NCBI GenBank assembly: GCA_018334675.1
Contig: JAGXLL010000012.1
Span: forward strand, 1 to 63,461
DNA length: 63,461 nt
DNA from: Bacteroidales bacterium
Lineage (GTDB): Bacteria > Bacteroidota > Bacteroidia > Bacteroidales > UBA12077
Direction: 5' to 3'
A program made the translations under genes and the position numbers. Under the pieces are notes generated by a model that saw nothing but the letters and a program-made list of their open reading frames with translations, did no database searches and was not told the DNA's origin. This document shows positions 27,551 through 38,377 of this stretch, piece by piece (positions within the stretch are counted from its first letter, which is position 1; the number at the start of each line of letters is the position of its first letter).

Positions 27551-29551
27551 ATGCTCATGAGAGAAAAAGTACTCCTGGCCCCATTATTGTTCTTTTCTCT
27601 AATCCTTTTCCATCCCCTTATTGCCAACAGCCAGGAGTCTTCTGACAATCAGGGAGGTACTGCCAAAGCGGCTATCTCCATTGACCACACCCACATCATC
27701 ATACGCAACATCTCCCATGAGTTCACCCTTTCCTTTAAGGATCCCGATTTTCGCAAGGAGTATGAGGGCAAGACAATCGATGTACGAGTTAACGGTTCGC
27801 TACAGCAGGCGAAGGTAGTACGGGGCCGGGCCAGCTTCACCAGGCAGTTTTCTCAGGAGACTGATCTGGTGGTTGAATACAACGATTTCCGGTACACCAC
27901 TCATGTGGATCCCATTCCTCAGTGGTTCTCGGTCATTCCGCCGCTGGTGGCGATCCTGTTTGCCCTGATCTTCAAAGAAGTCTATTCGGCGCTTTTCATC
28001 GGTCTTCTGATCGGCACCACCACCATTTTTGCGCATCAGGGTTCGGGTTGGTTCAGCGCTTTTTTTGAAGGGATCTTTGCCATCCCCGACACTTATGTAC
28101 TGGATTCGCTGGCCGATACCGAGCATCTGAGCATTATCGTTTTCTCGATGCTCATCGGGGGAATGGTCAGCATCATCACCAAGAACGGAGGTATGAAAGG
28201 GGTGGTGAATGTGCTCTCGCGTTTTGCCAGGAATGCGCAGTCGGGGCAATTTGTGACCTGGCTGCTGGGAGTGGCCATCTTCTTCGACGACTATGCCAAC
28301 ACCCTGGTAGTCGGCAACACCATGCGGCCCGTTACCGACCGGCTGAAGATATCACGGGAAAAACTGGCCTACATTGTGGATTCCACCGCGGCGCCCATTG
28401 CGGCCATTGCCTTTGTCACCACCTGGATCGGCGCGGAGCTGAGTTACATACAGGACGGGGTCAATACCCTGGGGTTGGAGCAAAGTCCTTACACCGTGTT
28501 CATCAACTCACTGGCCTATTCGTTCTACCCCATCTTCGCCCTGATCTTCATCTTGCTTTTAACCTACAAAGGACGGGATTTCGGGCCTATGTTCAAGGCG
28601 GAAAAGCGGGCCCGGGCCGGTCAGATCGCCTCCTGGCAGGCTGAAGCCGATAGCACGGAACAGGCCCGGGAGATCGAGACACCGGAGCATGTGCGCCCCA
28701 AAGGATTCAATGCCGTGATACCGGTGGCCATCGTGATCTTTGGCACGTTCATCGGTTTGCTCTATACTGGCTGGGACACCCAGGTATGGAGCAGCGAAGA
28801 GATGGCTTTCTCCAAAAAGCTCTCGGTGATCATCGGCAACTCGGATTCCTTCAAAGCCCTGCTGTGGTCGTCGATCATGGGTGTGATCGTAGCCCTTCTA
28901 CTGACGGTGTCGCAGAAGATCCTGAACCTGAAAACCACTGTCGACACCCTGATCCATGGCTTCAAGACCATGCTCACGGCCATCATCATACTGGTGCTGG
29001 CCTGGTCGCTGGCCCTGTTGACCCAGCACCTACATACAGCCGATTTCATCTCCAGCAGCCTGGTAGCCATCAACCTGGCGCCTTTTCTGGTGCCTGCCCT
29101 TACATTCATCCTGGCGGCCCTGGTGGCCTTCTCCACCGGCTCCTCCTGGGGTACCATGGCCATACTCTATCCGCTGATCCTGCCCGCCTCCTGGCTGATA
29201 GCACAAAAAGCAGGACTGGATCATGCCATCGCCCTGGGCCTGTTCTATAATGTAGTCTCATGTGTGCTGGCCGGATCGGTGCTGGGCGACCACTGTTCTC
29301 CCATATCCGATACTACCATACTCAGCTCACTGGCCAGCTCCTGTAACCACATCGACCACGTACGCACCCAGCTGCCCTATGCCCTGACCGTTGGTGGCAT
29401 TGCCGTAGGGGTAGGAACCGTGCCCGCAGCATACGGCGTGCCGGGTTACATCACGTTCCCCGCAGGCATCATCCTGCTTTACCTGATCGTTCATTTCTTC
29501 GGGAAAAAATCGATGAAGACCAACCGCATCATAAAGAAAATGCCATTGTAA
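27551..29551 (+). CDS. NhaC-type Na+/H+ antiporter with exported N-terminal domain
   Basis: This 666-residue protein begins with a signal-like hydrophobic segment (about 8-27), followed by about 100 residues of soluble, strand-rich sequence (about 35-130) and then about eleven membrane helices of the NhaC/YqkI antiporter family. Family motifs include IFFDDYANTLVVGNTMRP, DSTAAPIAAIAFVTTWIG, FSTGSSWGTMAILYPL and GSVLGDHCSPISDTTILSS. Antiporters of this group exchange sodium for protons or small organic anions. The extra N-terminal domain is unusual. Met at 27551 or 27557 may start it. Confidence 0.9.
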   Translation: MLMREKVLLAPLLFFSLILFHPLIANSQESSDNQGGTAKAAISIDHTHIIIRNISHEFTLSFKDPDFRKEYEGKTIDVRVNGSLQQAKVVRGRASFTRQFSQETDLVVEYNDFRYTTHVDPIPQWFSVIPPLVAILFALIFKEVYSALFIGLLIGTTTIFAHQGSGWFSAFFEGIFAIPDTYVLDSLADTEHLSIIVFSMLIGGMVSIITKNGGMKGVVNVLSRFARNAQSGQFVTWLLGVAIFFDDYANTLVVGNTMRPVTDRLKISREKLAYIVDSTAAPIAAIAFVTTWIGAELSYIQDGVNTLGLEQSPYTVFINSLAYSFYPIFALIFILLLTYKGRDFGPMFKAEKRARAGQIASWQAEADSTEQAREIETPEHVRPKGFNAVIPVAIVIFGTFIGLLYTGWDTQVWSSEEMAFSKKLSVIIGNSDSFKALLWSSIMGVIVALLLTVSQKILNLKTTVDTLIHGFKTMLTAIIILVLAWSLALLTQHLHTADFISSSLVAINLAPFLVPALTFILAALVAFSTGSSWGTMAILYPLILPASWLIAQKAGLDHAIALGLFYNVVSCVLAGSVLGDHCSPISDTTILSSLASSCNHIDHVRTQLPYALTVGGIAVGVGTVPAAYGVPGYITFPAGIILLYLIVHFFGKKSMKTNRIIKKMPL

Positions 29552-29555
29552 GAAA

Positions 29556-31061
29556 TTACTGGGTGTGAATGTATTTGATCACAAGTTGGCGAATCTCTTC
29601 TTCCTTGCCATAGAGTTTATCACTCAGATCTTTATCCTCATAGGATTTCAACTTATCGATGAAGTTGTCGATGGTTCCATGGGGAAAGATCCCGTATTTC
29701 TCAAAGATCTCGCGTTTGGCCTCCAGTCTTTCAGCCGATTCAAAGCATGAGTCGGGAAGTTTATCAAGTTTCTCCAGCTTATCCTTGTGGGCTTCCTCGA
29801 AGATATTCACATCCACGTAGAGTTTTTCAGCCAGGTCCAGGGCTCCTTCCATCTCCATGCCATGGAGGGTGGCCACCACCAGCCCGGCAACCAGGTGATA
29901 CAGGTCGGCCGAGCCGTCGGGTGCGCGAAATTCGACGGTCTGTTTGTTGTTGAATGGTTCTTCCTCCAGGCACTCCTGGGGGTTGGCATCCTGGATCATG
30001 TTGTGTTTCATGTTCCAGCCCAGGGGCACACGTACCAGGGCCGAGCGGTTGCGGTCGCCCCAGCATATGTTGGTAGGAGCTTCCTGATGGGGGACAAGCC
30101 TGAGGTAAGAAGGAGGGATGGTATTGCCGAAGGCGGTCAGGGCATCGGAGAGGTCCAGGATACCGGCGATCATCTTTTTGGCGATATCGCTCAGCCCGGT
30201 GGCACAGGTCATCACATTCTTCCCCTTCCGCTCGAGCAGCATATGGATGTGCAGGCCGCTGCCGGCTTTGCCGACGGTGATCTTGGGAGCAAAGCTGATC
30301 TCGATGCCGCGTTCGCGGGCCAGCATACGCAAGATCCACTTGGCCACCACCATCTGATCCACTGCATCCTCCACTTCGGTGGGCAAAAATTCAATCTCGT
30401 GCTGTTCAAACATCTCGATGTGGGAGGTAAAGTTGCCCACCTCGGAATGGCCGTACTTGACCTGACCGCCGGCCTGGGCGATCAGGCGCAGGGCTTCGGT
30501 ACGCAGCTCCTCGAACTTGGCAAAGGGACGGGAGGCATGATAACCCCGCTGGTCAGCCGCCGGAAAATGGTCTTCTTTTTCGCTGTTCACATAGTATTCC
30601 AGTTCTCCCAGGGCCTTCATGGTGTAACCGGTAGCATCGCGAAACTTCTGATGGGCCTTGCGCAGGATATTCTCCGGAGCGCTTTCCAGGGGTTTGCCTT
30701 CGCAATTATAAAACGAGCACAGGATATCCAGGGCCGGTACTTCAGAGAAAGGATTAACAAAAGCCGTCTTGTACCGGGGTATGACATAGAGATCGCTGGA
30801 GCCTGCCTCGATAAATGAAAACAGGCTGGACCCGTCCACCCGCTCACCGGCGGTGAGGATGGTATCCAGGTGCTCCTTGCTGGAGATGATAAAGTTGAGG
30901 GTTTTTAACTTGCCGTCTTCTGCAACGTAGCGGAAGTTGACCATCTCAATCTCATACTCTTCGATGAAATGGATCAGGTCCTTCTTGGTAAACTCTTTGG
31001 CCGGTTTTTTCAAAAACTTAACCAGCGCGTTGGGGTTCATCAGGATATTCGAATCTTTCAT
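29556..31061 (-). CDS. Glutamine synthetase-family protein
   Basis: This 501-residue protein has the N-terminal beta-grasp region (about 30-130; DGSSLFSFIEAGSSDLYVIP) and the catalytic barrel with GELEYYV, KAGSGLHIHMLLERKG (metal and ATP site), IPPSYLRLVPHQEAPTNIC and NRSALVRVP, plus VEFRAPDGSADLYHLVAGL. The length and motif set are of the type I GS group. The Tyr adenylylation region of enterobacterial GlnA was not recognised. It may be the main glutamine synthetase or a gamma-glutamyl ligase relative. Confidence 0.85.
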   Translation of the reverse strand: MKDSNILMNPNALVKFLKKPAKEFTKKDLIHFIEEYEIEMVNFRYVAEDGKLKTLNFIISSKEHLDTILTAGERVDGSSLFSFIEAGSSDLYVIPRYKTAFVNPFSEVPALDILCSFYNCEGKPLESAPENILRKAHQKFRDATGYTMKALGELEYYVNSEKEDHFPAADQRGYHASRPFAKFEELRTEALRLIAQAGGQVKYGHSEVGNFTSHIEMFEQHEIEFLPTEVEDAVDQMVVAKWILRMLARERGIEISFAPKITVGKAGSGLHIHMLLERKGKNVMTCATGLSDIAKKMIAGILDLSDALTAFGNTIPPSYLRLVPHQEAPTNICWGDRNRSALVRVPLGWNMKHNMIQDANPQECLEEEPFNNKQTVEFRAPDGSADLYHLVAGLVVATLHGMEMEGALDLAEKLYVDVNIFEEAHKDKLEKLDKLPDSCFESAERLEAKREIFEKYGIFPHGTIDNFIDKLKSYEDKDLSDKLYGKEEEIRQLVIKYIHTQ

Positions 31062-31269
31062 GTGGGTTATATTTTTTGTCCATCATCAGGGCTTCTACCA
31101 TCGGGTGAAGGGGTTGTCCGGATTCAGTAAAGGCCTTGATGCTAAGTAAGCATAAAAGATAGATATTCCAAAGAAATCTTATATGTTATAGAAGAGGCAT
31201 CAAAAAGACGTGTCTCACCGGGGGTTCGGCCGACAGGACCGGCAATCTGTGGCGCAACAGTCGGGAGGA

Positions 31270-33891
31270 TTAACCTTTCAGGCCTTTGATGCGTTCTTCC
31301 AGGGTTTTGATCTTCTGCTCGGCATCCTCTTTCTTTTGTTTCTCCATATTGACTACTTTTTCCGGAGCATTCGCCACAAATTTATCATTGTTCAGCTTTT
31401 TGAGCACAGAGTTGAGAAATCCGCGGGTGTATTCCAGCTCCTCTTCCAGCTTGCGGATCTCATCCTCTGCATCCACCAGGTCCTCCATCGGTACATAGTA
31501 CTCGGTGGTGCGCACCATGAAGGAGAGGGTGTTGTCCATCTTGCCGCTGACGTGCTCGATGCTCTCGACATGGGCCAGCTTTTTCACGATGGGGTCATAG
31601 CGATTGTCGTGTTCACCGTTGACTTTCAGGGCCAGGGCCTCTTTGTTGGGTATCTCTTTATCTTTCCGGATGTTGCGTACCGAGCTGATGATCTGCTTGA
31701 CTTTCTCGAAGGCTTCCAGTAAGGGTGCCTCCCATCTGTGGGCCTGTGGCATCGGTGAGATCATGATGCTCTCGTCTTCTTTGCGTTCCCGGATCAGCTG
31801 CCATATCTCCTCGGTGATGAAAGGCATGATGGGATGCAGCAGCTTCATCAGCTTCTCAAAGAACTGGAGGGTCGACTCATAGGTATCGGCATCTATGGGC
31901 TGTTGATAGGCGGGTTTAACGATCTCCAGGTACCAGGAGGAGAAGTCATCCCAAAACAGGCGGTACAGGTTCATCAGGGCATCGGACAGGCGGAACTTGT
32001 TGTACTGGTCATCCAGCTCAGCGATGGCCTTGTTCAGGCGATGTTCGAACCAGCTGATGGCCTCCCGGGCATGTTCAGGCTGGGTGGTTTGTTCGTCCAC
32101 CTCCCAGTTTTTCACCAGGCGGAAGGCGTTCCATATCTTGTTGCCGAAGTTGCGTCCCTGTTCGGTGAGGCTTTCATCGAACAACAGGTCGTTGCCTGCC
32201 GGTGAGCACAGCAGCATGCCCACGCGCACGCCGTCGGCTCCGTACTGATCGATCAGCCTCAGGGGGTCGGGTGAATTGCCCAGCGACTTGGACATCTTGC
32301 GGCGCTGGTTGTCGCGCACCACACCCGTCAGGTAGACATTCCGGAAGGGCCGCTCATCGCGGTATTCATATCCGGCCATGATCATGCGGGCCACCCAGAA
32401 AAACAGGATCTCGGGGGCGGTCACCAGGTCGTCGGTGGGATAATAATAGTTGATGTCCGGGTTATCGGGGTTGCGAATGCCGTCAAACACCGAGATGGGC
32501 CAGAGCCAGGAGGAGAACCAGGTGTCCAGCACATCCTCATCCTGACGGAGGTCATCGAGGGTCAGCTGGGCATTTCCAGTCTTCTCACGTGCCTTTTCCA
32601 GGGCTTCCTCCTCATTGCGAGCCACCAGATAGTTGCCGTCGGGCAGGTACCAGGCGGGTATTCTCTGTCCCCACCACAACTGGCGCGAGATACACCAGTC
32701 CTTGATGTTGTCCATCCAGTGGTGGTACATGTTCTTAAACTTGGCGGGATGGAACTGAATGTTGTCGTTCATCACGTTGTCGAGGGCGGGCCTGGCCATG
32801 TCTTTCATCCGGCAGAACCACTGGGTGGAGAGCCTGGGTTCGATCACCGCATCAGTGCGCTCGGAGAAACCAATGCTGTTGGTATAGTCTTCCTCTTTGA
32901 TCAGATAGCCTTCGCGCTCCAGGTCCTTCACAAAAGCATCACGCGCCTCAAAGCGATCCACACCCACATGCACCTGGGCCTTCTCGTTCAGGGTGCCGTC
33001 GTCGTTGAAGATGTCGATCACCTCCAGGTTGTGGCGCAGCCCGATGGCATGGTCGTTCTCATCATGGGCCGGGGTGATCTTCAGGGCACCGGTACCAAAC
33101 TCCCGGTCCACATACTCATCGACCACCAGCGGCACCTTCCGGTTGATCACCGGCACGATCACCTCTTTGCCATGCAGATGGGTATAGCGTTCATCTTCGG
33201 GGTGCACACATATGCCACTGTCGCCCAGGATCGTCTCCGGGCGGGTGGTGGCAATCTCTATGTATTCATCCTCCCCGTCAATGGGATAACGCACGTAATA
33301 CAACTTGGACTCAACCTCCTTGTAGTTCACCTCTTCATCGGAAACCGCCGTCTTAGCCTGGGGATCCCAGTTCACCATCCGGGCCCCGCGATATATTAAG
33401 CCCTTCTCATAAAGGTCCACGAAAACCTGGATGACACTCTCATACATGTCATCGTCCATGGTGAATTTGGTACGGCTCCAGTCGCAGGAAGCCCCCAGCT
33501 TCTTGAGCTGCTCCAGGATGATGCCTCCGTGCTTCTCCTTCCATTCCCAGGCATGCTCGAGAAACGCATCGCGGGTGAGGGAATATTTATCAATGCCTTC
33601 CTTCTTAAGCTTATCGACCACCTTGGCCTCGGTGGCAATAGAAGCATGATCGGTACCCGGCACCCAGCAGGCATTCTTACCCTGCATCCGGGCCCTGCGG
33701 ATCAGTATATCCTGTATGGTGTTGTTCAGAATATGCCCCATGTGCAGCACACCCGTCACATTCGGCGGCGGGATCACAATGGTATAGGGTTCGCGCTCAT
33801 CGGGCTCCGAATGAAAATAGCCCTTTTCCATCCATTTGGCATACCATTTGCTCTCAACACTGGAGGGATCATACTTCTTTGCTATATCCAT
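31270..33891 (-). CDS. valS: Valyl-tRNA synthetase
   Basis: This 873-residue class I synthetase has the HIGH-type motif [12 protein letters not shown] (about 45), the KMSKS motif [15 protein letters not shown] (about 532), the editing domain with [13 protein letters not shown], and a C-terminal coiled coil (about 810-873), all typical of Val[15 protein letters not shown] is also characteristic. The gene stands alone, about 200 bases upstream of the glutamine synthetase start. Confidence 0.97.
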   Translation of the reverse strand: MDIAKKYDPSSVESKWYAKWMEKGYFHSEPDEREPYTIVIPPPNVTGVLHMGHILNNTIQDILIRRARMQGKNACWVPGTDHASIATEAKVVDKLKKEGIDKYSLTRDAFLEHAWEWKEKHGGIILEQLKKLGASCDWSRTKFTMDDDMYESVIQVFVDLYEKGLIYRGARMVNWDPQAKTAVSDEEVNYKEVESKLYYVRYPIDGEDEYIEIATTRPETILGDSGICVHPEDERYTHLHGKEVIVPVINRKVPLVVDEYVDREFGTGALKITPAHDENDHAIGLRHNLEVIDIFNDDGTLNEKAQVHVGVDRFEARDAFVKDLEREGYLIKEEDYTNSIGFSERTDAVIEPRLSTQWFCRMKDMARPALDNVMNDNIQFHPAKFKNMYHHWMDNIKDWCISRQLWWGQRIPAWYLPDGNYLVARNEEEALEKAREKTGNAQLTLDDLRQDEDVLDTWFSSWLWPISVFDGIRNPDNPDINYYYPTDDLVTAPEILFFWVARMIMAGYEYRDERPFRNVYLTGVVRDNQRRKMSKSLGNSPDPLRLIDQYGADGVRVGMLLCSPAGNDLLFDESLTEQGRNFGNKIWNAFRLVKNWEVDEQTTQPEHAREAISWFEHRLNKAIAELDDQYNKFRLSDALMNLYRLFWDDFSSWYLEIVKPAYQQPIDADTYESTLQFFEKLMKLLHPIMPFITEEIWQLIRERKEDESIMISPMPQAHRWEAPLLEAFEKVKQIISSVRNIRKDKEIPNKEALALKVNGEHDNRYDPIVKKLAHVESIEHVSGKMDNTLSFMVRTTEYYVPMEDLVDAEDEIRKLEEELEYTRGFLNSVLKKLNNDKFVANAPEKVVNMEKQKKEDAEQKIKTLEERIKGLKG

Positions 33892-34027
33892 ATTCTTGAT
33901 GCATTAAAAAAATTCAAAAATCCCGTAAAAATATAAATTTATTCAGGAAAGAAGAGGCCAAGCTCCGGTAAAGTTCTAATTTTTACTTTTAATATTGTAA
34001 AACATATTATAATTTCGTTCGTAGATT

Positions 34028-34035
34028 TAACTTTG
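34028..34035 (+). promoter_or_regulatory. -7 promoter box of the DUF1573 gene
   Basis: TAACTTTG matches TAnnTTTG, 29 bases before the ATG at 34064. Confidence 0.45.
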
Positions 34036-34063
34036 TTCAATCGCTTCTAAAAACCATACAATC

Positions 34064-34483
34064 ATGAAACGTTCAGGTATAATGCTGCTTGTTTTGCTTG
34101 CCGCCACATTCACTGCGATGGGGCAAAACGACGACGGTGACACGAAAAAGAAGGCCATAGCGGAGATCACCTTTGACACGACCACCCACGATTTTGGAAA
34201 GATCCCTTTTAAAGGAGACGGCACCTATACATTTAAATTTGAAAATACAGGCAACAAGCCGCTGATCCTAACCGACGTCAGGGCATCATGCAGCTGCACG
34301 GTTCCGGTTTCGCCGGAGAAACCAATCAAACCCGGTGAAAAAGGAGAAATAAAGGTAGAATATGACACCGGGGATACACGTAATGTCGGCAAATTCACCA
34401 AATACGTTTTTGTCCATTCCAATGCCAAAGACAATAGGGTAAGGCTGAAGATCACCGGTGTTTTGAAGAAAAGCGAACAATAA
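34064..34483 (+). CDS. Exported DUF1573 protein
   Basis: This 139-residue protein has a signal peptide ending at FTAMGQ and a single immunoglobulin-like DUF1573 domain (about 35-135) with HDFGKIPFKGDGTYTFKF, TGNKPLIL and RASCSCTVP. DUF1573 proteins are abundant in Bacteroidota; their function is not established. It lies 21 bases before the aminotransferase gene. Confidence 0.9.
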   Translation: MKRSGIMLLVLLAATFTAMGQNDDGDTKKKAIAEITFDTTTHDFGKIPFKGDGTYTFKFENTGNKPLILTDVRASCSCTVPVSPEKPIKPGEKGEIKVEYDTGDTRNVGKFTKYVFVHSNAKDNRVRLKITGVLKKSEQ

Positions 34484-34504
34484 CCCTCCATAAAACCCAT
34501 CATT

Positions 34505-35734
34505 ATGCCTTCTATTTCCAATAAAGCACAATCCATGCCGGCTTCCCCCATCCGCAAGCTGGTGCCCTATGCCGAAGAGGCCAAGAAAAAGGGCCGGAGA
34601 GTCTATCATCTGAACATCGGCCAGCCGGACATCCCCACGCCCGAGGTCGCCCTGGAGGCGGTAAAAAACACCGACATCAAAGTGGTGGAATACACCCATT
34701 CGGCCGGCAACGAGTCGTACCGACGCAAACTGGCCGAATACTACAAGAGCGTGGGCATCGACATCGACCACACCCAAATGCTGATCACCACCGGCGGTTC
34801 GGAAGCGGTGCTGTTTGCTTTCAACACCTGCCTGAATCCCGGCGACGAGGTCATTGTGCCCGAGCCTTTTTATGCCAATTACAATGGTTTCGCCACCCTG
34901 GCCGGGGTGACGGTTAAACCGGTTACCTCTTCCATCGAGCATGACTTCGCCCTGCCTTCCATCGATCAGTTCGAACAGATGATCACTGAAAAGACCAGGG
35001 GCATTGTCATCTGCAACCCCAATAACCCCACGGGTTATCTGTATTCGGATGAAGAAATGCAAAAGCTCAGGACGCTGGTGCAGCGCCACGATCTTTTCCT
35101 TTTCTCCGATGAAGTATACCGCGAATTTGTCTACGACGGCCGCTCCCATACTTCGGCCATGCACCTGGAGGGCATCGGGAACAATGTGGTGCTGATGGAT
35201 TCGGTATCCAAGCGCTACAGCATGTGTGGGGTGCGCATCGGTGCCCTGATATCCCGCAACCAGGATATCATCGACAATGCCATGAAGTTTGCCCAGGCCA
35301 GGCTGTGTCCGCCCGCACTGGGTCAGATAGCCAGCGAGGCGGCCCTGGATACACCCAAAGAATATTTCGATGAGGTATACAACGAGTACATCGAACGCAG
35401 GGATTACATGGTGGAGGCCCTGAACAACATGGAAGGGGTGTATTCGCCCAAACCCAGGGGAGCCTTCTACACCGTGGTCAAACTGCCGGTAGACGATGCC
35501 GAGAAGTTCGCCCAGTGGATGCTCAGCGATTTTCACTACGACAACCAAACGGTGATGATCGCCCCGGCCGCCGGGTTCTATTCCACACCGGGCCTGGGAA
35601 CAAATGAAGCCCGCATTGCTTACGTGCTGAAGATCGACGACCTGAAAAGGGCCATGAAAACCCTCGAGGAAGCCCTGAAAGCCTATCCCGGACGTACTGT
35701 GGAGCAGGAAGCCTCCGCGGCGGGTAAAAAATAA
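34505..35734 (+). CDS. Aspartate-type PLP aminotransferase
   Basis: This 409-residue class I enzyme has YHLNIGQPDIPTPEVAL at the N-terminus, GGSEAVLFAF, GIVICNPNNPTGYLY, LFSDEVYREFVYDG, and the PLP Lys in DSVSKRYSMCGVRIG (about 235). It probably transfers amino groups between aspartate (or a similar amino acid) and 2-oxoglutarate. A strong terminator follows. Confidence 0.92.
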   Translation: MPSISNKAQSMPASPIRKLVPYAEEAKKKGRRVYHLNIGQPDIPTPEVALEAVKNTDIKVVEYTHSAGNESYRRKLAEYYKSVGIDIDHTQMLITTGGSEAVLFAFNTCLNPGDEVIVPEPFYANYNGFATLAGVTVKPVTSSIEHDFALPSIDQFEQMITEKTRGIVICNPNNPTGYLYSDEEMQKLRTLVQRHDLFLFSDEVYREFVYDGRSHTSAMHLEGIGNNVVLMDSVSKRYSMCGVRIGALISRNQDIIDNAMKFAQARLCPPALGQIASEAALDTPKEYFDEVYNEYIERRDYMVEALNNMEGVYSPKPRGAFYTVVKLPVDDAEKFAQWMLSDFHYDNQTVMIAPAAGFYSTPGLGTNEARIAYVLKIDDLKRAMKTLEEALKAYPGRTVEQEASAAGKK

Positions 35735-35800
35735 ACTACAAAATTATATTACAGATGCCGGTACATCTAACTCACCCGGATCATCAAGAATCAGGATCAA

Positions 35801-35830
35801 AGAGGTTGCCCACCGGCAGCCTCTTTTTTT
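35801..35830 (+). terminator. Rho-independent terminator after the aminotransferase
   Basis: AGAGGTTGCC and GGCAGCCTCT pair over 10 bp with one G-U, around the loop CACC, ending in a run of T. The same stem recurs after the next gene. Confidence 0.92.
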
Positions 35831-35913
35831 ATTCCAAAATTTCATATCCCGGCAAAAACCCATATCTTAGAAAGCCTAATTGAATGCTTCAACAAACGCA
35901 TAAATTGTTACAT

Positions 35914-38271
35914 ATGAAAAAGATATTGACTTTCAGCTTCCTGCTTGTCTTTTCCGCAGGCCTGAACGCCCAGACCACCAAAGAAAAGAACCTGAATGAA
36001 CAAGCCCACCAACTGGTTTCCCAAATGACCCTGGAAGAGAAAGCCTCGCTTTGTTCGGGGCGTGATCCCTGGAGCACCAAGCCCATTGAGCGGCTCGGCA
36101 TACCCTGGATCTGGATGTCCGACGGGCCCCACGGATTGCGTCGGGCGCCCTCAACGGATAAATGGGGGTATGGCGACCAGCTGCCGGCCACCTGCTTCCC
36201 CACCGCCTCTGCCCTGGCAGCCACCTGGGATACCGATCTGATCCATGAAGTTGGTCAGGCCCTGGGCAAAGAAGCCCAGGCACAGAACATCAACATCCTG
36301 CTGGGACCCGGGGCCAACATCAAGCGATCGGTTTTGGGCGGCAGAAACTTCGAATATTTTTCGGAAGACCCGATCCTCTCAGGCGAGATGGCCGCCGCCT
36401 ATATCGACGGCGTGCAGAGCCAGGGGGTGGGCACCTGCCTGAAGCACTATGTGGCCAACAACGTGGAGACGAACCGGATGTACGTCAACTCGGATGTGGA
36501 CAGGCGCACCCTTCATGAGATCTACCTGCACTCTTTTGAGATCCCCATCAAAAAATCCAGGCCCTGGTCGGTGATGGCCTGCTACAACCGCGTACAGGGT
36601 GAATACGGCACACAAAATCACCATTTACTGGATGAAGTGCTGAACAACCAATGGAATTACGAAGGGCTTGTCATCTCCGACTGGGAAGCAGTGGTTGACC
36701 GCATCGAAGCCCTGAAGGCAGGCATGCACCTGCAGATGCCCGGTCACCAAGGACGGTACAACGACTCCCTGATCGTGGCTGCCGTGCAGAACGGCCAACT
36801 CGAAGAAGCCACTCTGGACCATATCGTGGAAGATTTGCTCAAAACCATCCTAAAAGCCAAATCCCTGGAGAAAGATGCAGAGATGCCTGCGGATGAAAAC
36901 CATCAGTTTGCCCGGAAAGCAGCCTCCCAGGGTATCACCCTTCTGAAAAACAATGACAAGGTGTTGCCCATCAAGGAGGAAAAATACACGAAAGTGGCCA
37001 TCATCGGGGAGTTTGCTGAAAACCCCCGCTTCCAGGGGAACGGCAGCTCGGAGGTTAAGCCAACCCGGGTAGACAACGCCCTGGAGATCATACGCGAAGA
37101 ATACGGAGATAATTTCAAGGTGAGCTATGCACAAGGTTACAAGCTTTCCGACGACAACGACCTCAGCATGGTCGCAGAGGCGCAGGAAGCAGCGGCGGAA
37201 GCCGACATCGCCCTGGTTTTTGCCGGCCTGCCCTCCCACTATGAGTCGGAAGGGATCGACCGCAAACACATCCACATGCCCCAGGCCCATGAGAAACTCA
37301 TCAGCAGTGTGGGCGAAGTTCAGGAAAACACGGTGGTGGTGCTGACCAACGGAAGCGCCGTGGCCATGCCCTGGATCGACCAGGTAAAAGGCGTGGTGGA
37401 AAGCTGGCTGGTAGGCCAGGCAGGAGCCGGTGGCGTAGCCGATGTGCTCTTCGGCCGCGTCAACCCATCGGGTAAGCTGTCGGAAACCTTCCCCATGCAC
37501 CTCGAGGACACACCCGCTTATCTGAACTTCCCGGGTGAACAGGGTGAAGTGCTTTACGGCGAGCGCCTGTTTGTCGGCTATCGGTACTATGACGCCCGCA
37601 ACATCGAACCCCTCTTTCCCTTCGGTTATGGCCTCTCTTATACGGATTTCCAATACAGCAACCTGCAAGTATCCGACCCAACCATCACCGACCAGGATCA
37701 ACCGACAGTAAAGGTAGATATCACCAATACGGGCGATGTCAAAGGCCGGGAAGTAGTGCAGCTGTATGTATCGGATCAGAAGAGCCGGCTGCAGCGCCCG
37801 GAAAAAGAGCTGAAGGAATTTGCCAAGGTGGCGCTGCAGCCCGGCGAAACCAAAACAGTATCTTTCATCCTGGACAGCCGCGACTTTTCCTTCTTCGATC
37901 CCAAAAGGGAGATGTGGATCGCACAAAGTGGTAAATTTGACATCCAGGTGGGCTCATCCTCAAGAGATATTCACCAGTCACGGACCATCCAGCTGAACTC
38001 AACCCAGCAGGTACCTCTGGCTTTCGATGAGTACACCTTCTTCATCGATTACTGGGAGAACGATCAGACCCGCGAATACATCAAGGAGCTCATGCCCAAC
38101 TGGCTGGAAGCCAATACTCCGGAAGGCAAATCATTGGATGAGGCGACCATCGATGCCTTCATCAGCCATCAACCCATCATCAAGTTCCCCTATTTCACCG
38201 GCGGCGAGATCACCCGCCAGCAGGTCAAGGAACTGGTGAAAAAATGCCGGGGTCTGACCTATCAGCCTTAA
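35914..38271 (+). CDS. Exported GH3 beta-glucosidase-type glycosidase
   Basis: The protein has 785 residues from MKKILTFSFLLVFSAGLNAQ, a signal peptide; ten extra codons upstream are not used. The GH3 N-terminal barrel (about 20-310) has WMSDGPHGLR, LGPGANIKRSVLGGRNFEYF and the nucleophile Asp in LVISDWEAV (about 255). The GH3 C-terminal sandwich (about 330-560) has GLPSHYESEGIDR and the acid/base region, and a fibronectin III-like domain follows (about 610-690). An additional helical tail of about 80 residues (about 705-785) is not part of the usual three domains. The substrate is probably a beta-glucoside; it acts in the periplasm or at the surface. Confidence 0.9.
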   Translation: MKKILTFSFLLVFSAGLNAQTTKEKNLNEQAHQLVSQMTLEEKASLCSGRDPWSTKPIERLGIPWIWMSDGPHGLRRAPSTDKWGYGDQLPATCFPTASALAATWDTDLIHEVGQALGKEAQAQNINILLGPGANIKRSVLGGRNFEYFSEDPILSGEMAAAYIDGVQSQGVGTCLKHYVANNVETNRMYVNSDVDRRTLHEIYLHSFEIPIKKSRPWSVMACYNRVQGEYGTQNHHLLDEVLNNQWNYEGLVISDWEAVVDRIEALKAGMHLQMPGHQGRYNDSLIVAAVQNGQLEEATLDHIVEDLLKTILKAKSLEKDAEMPADENHQFARKAASQGITLLKNNDKVLPIKEEKYTKVAIIGEFAENPRFQGNGSSEVKPTRVDNALEIIREEYGDNFKVSYAQGYKLSDDNDLSMVAEAQEAAAEADIALVFAGLPSHYESEGIDRKHIHMPQAHEKLISSVGEVQENTVVVLTNGSAVAMPWIDQVKGVVESWLVGQAGAGGVADVLFGRVNPSGKLSETFPMHLEDTPAYLNFPGEQGEVLYGERLFVGYRYYDARNIEPLFPFGYGLSYTDFQYSNLQVSDPTITDQDQPTVKVDITNTGDVKGREVVQLYVSDQKSRLQRPEKELKEFAKVALQPGETKTVSFILDSRDFSFFDPKREMWIAQSGKFDIQVGSSSRDIHQSRTIQLNSTQQVPLAFDEYTFFIDYWENDQTREYIKELMPNWLEANTPEGKSLDEATIDAFISHQPIIKFPYFTGGEITRQQVKELVKKCRGLTYQP

Positions 38272-38297
38272 TGATCTCCCATTGAATTTATGCAAAA

Positions 38298-38325
38298 AAA
38301 GAGGTTGCCAGGCGGCAGCCTCTTT
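38298..38325 (+). terminator. Rho-independent terminator after the GH3 gene
   Basis: AGAGGTTGCC and GGCAGCCTCT pair around the loop AGGC, with A-rich bases before and T-rich bases after, so it could work in both directions. The stem is identical to that at 35801-35830. Confidence 0.9.
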
Positions 38326-38377
38326 TCTTGCATAATACACAAATTACGAGGCTGCCGCATGCACCCAACGGTAGGAA

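Noticed and set aside
34286-35548. Long antisense frame (420 codons) opposite the DUF1573 and aminotransferase genes
   Set aside because: The plus strand carries unmistakable family motifs; the antisense frame has none. The same applies to long antisense frames at 29787-30818 and 36850-37926.
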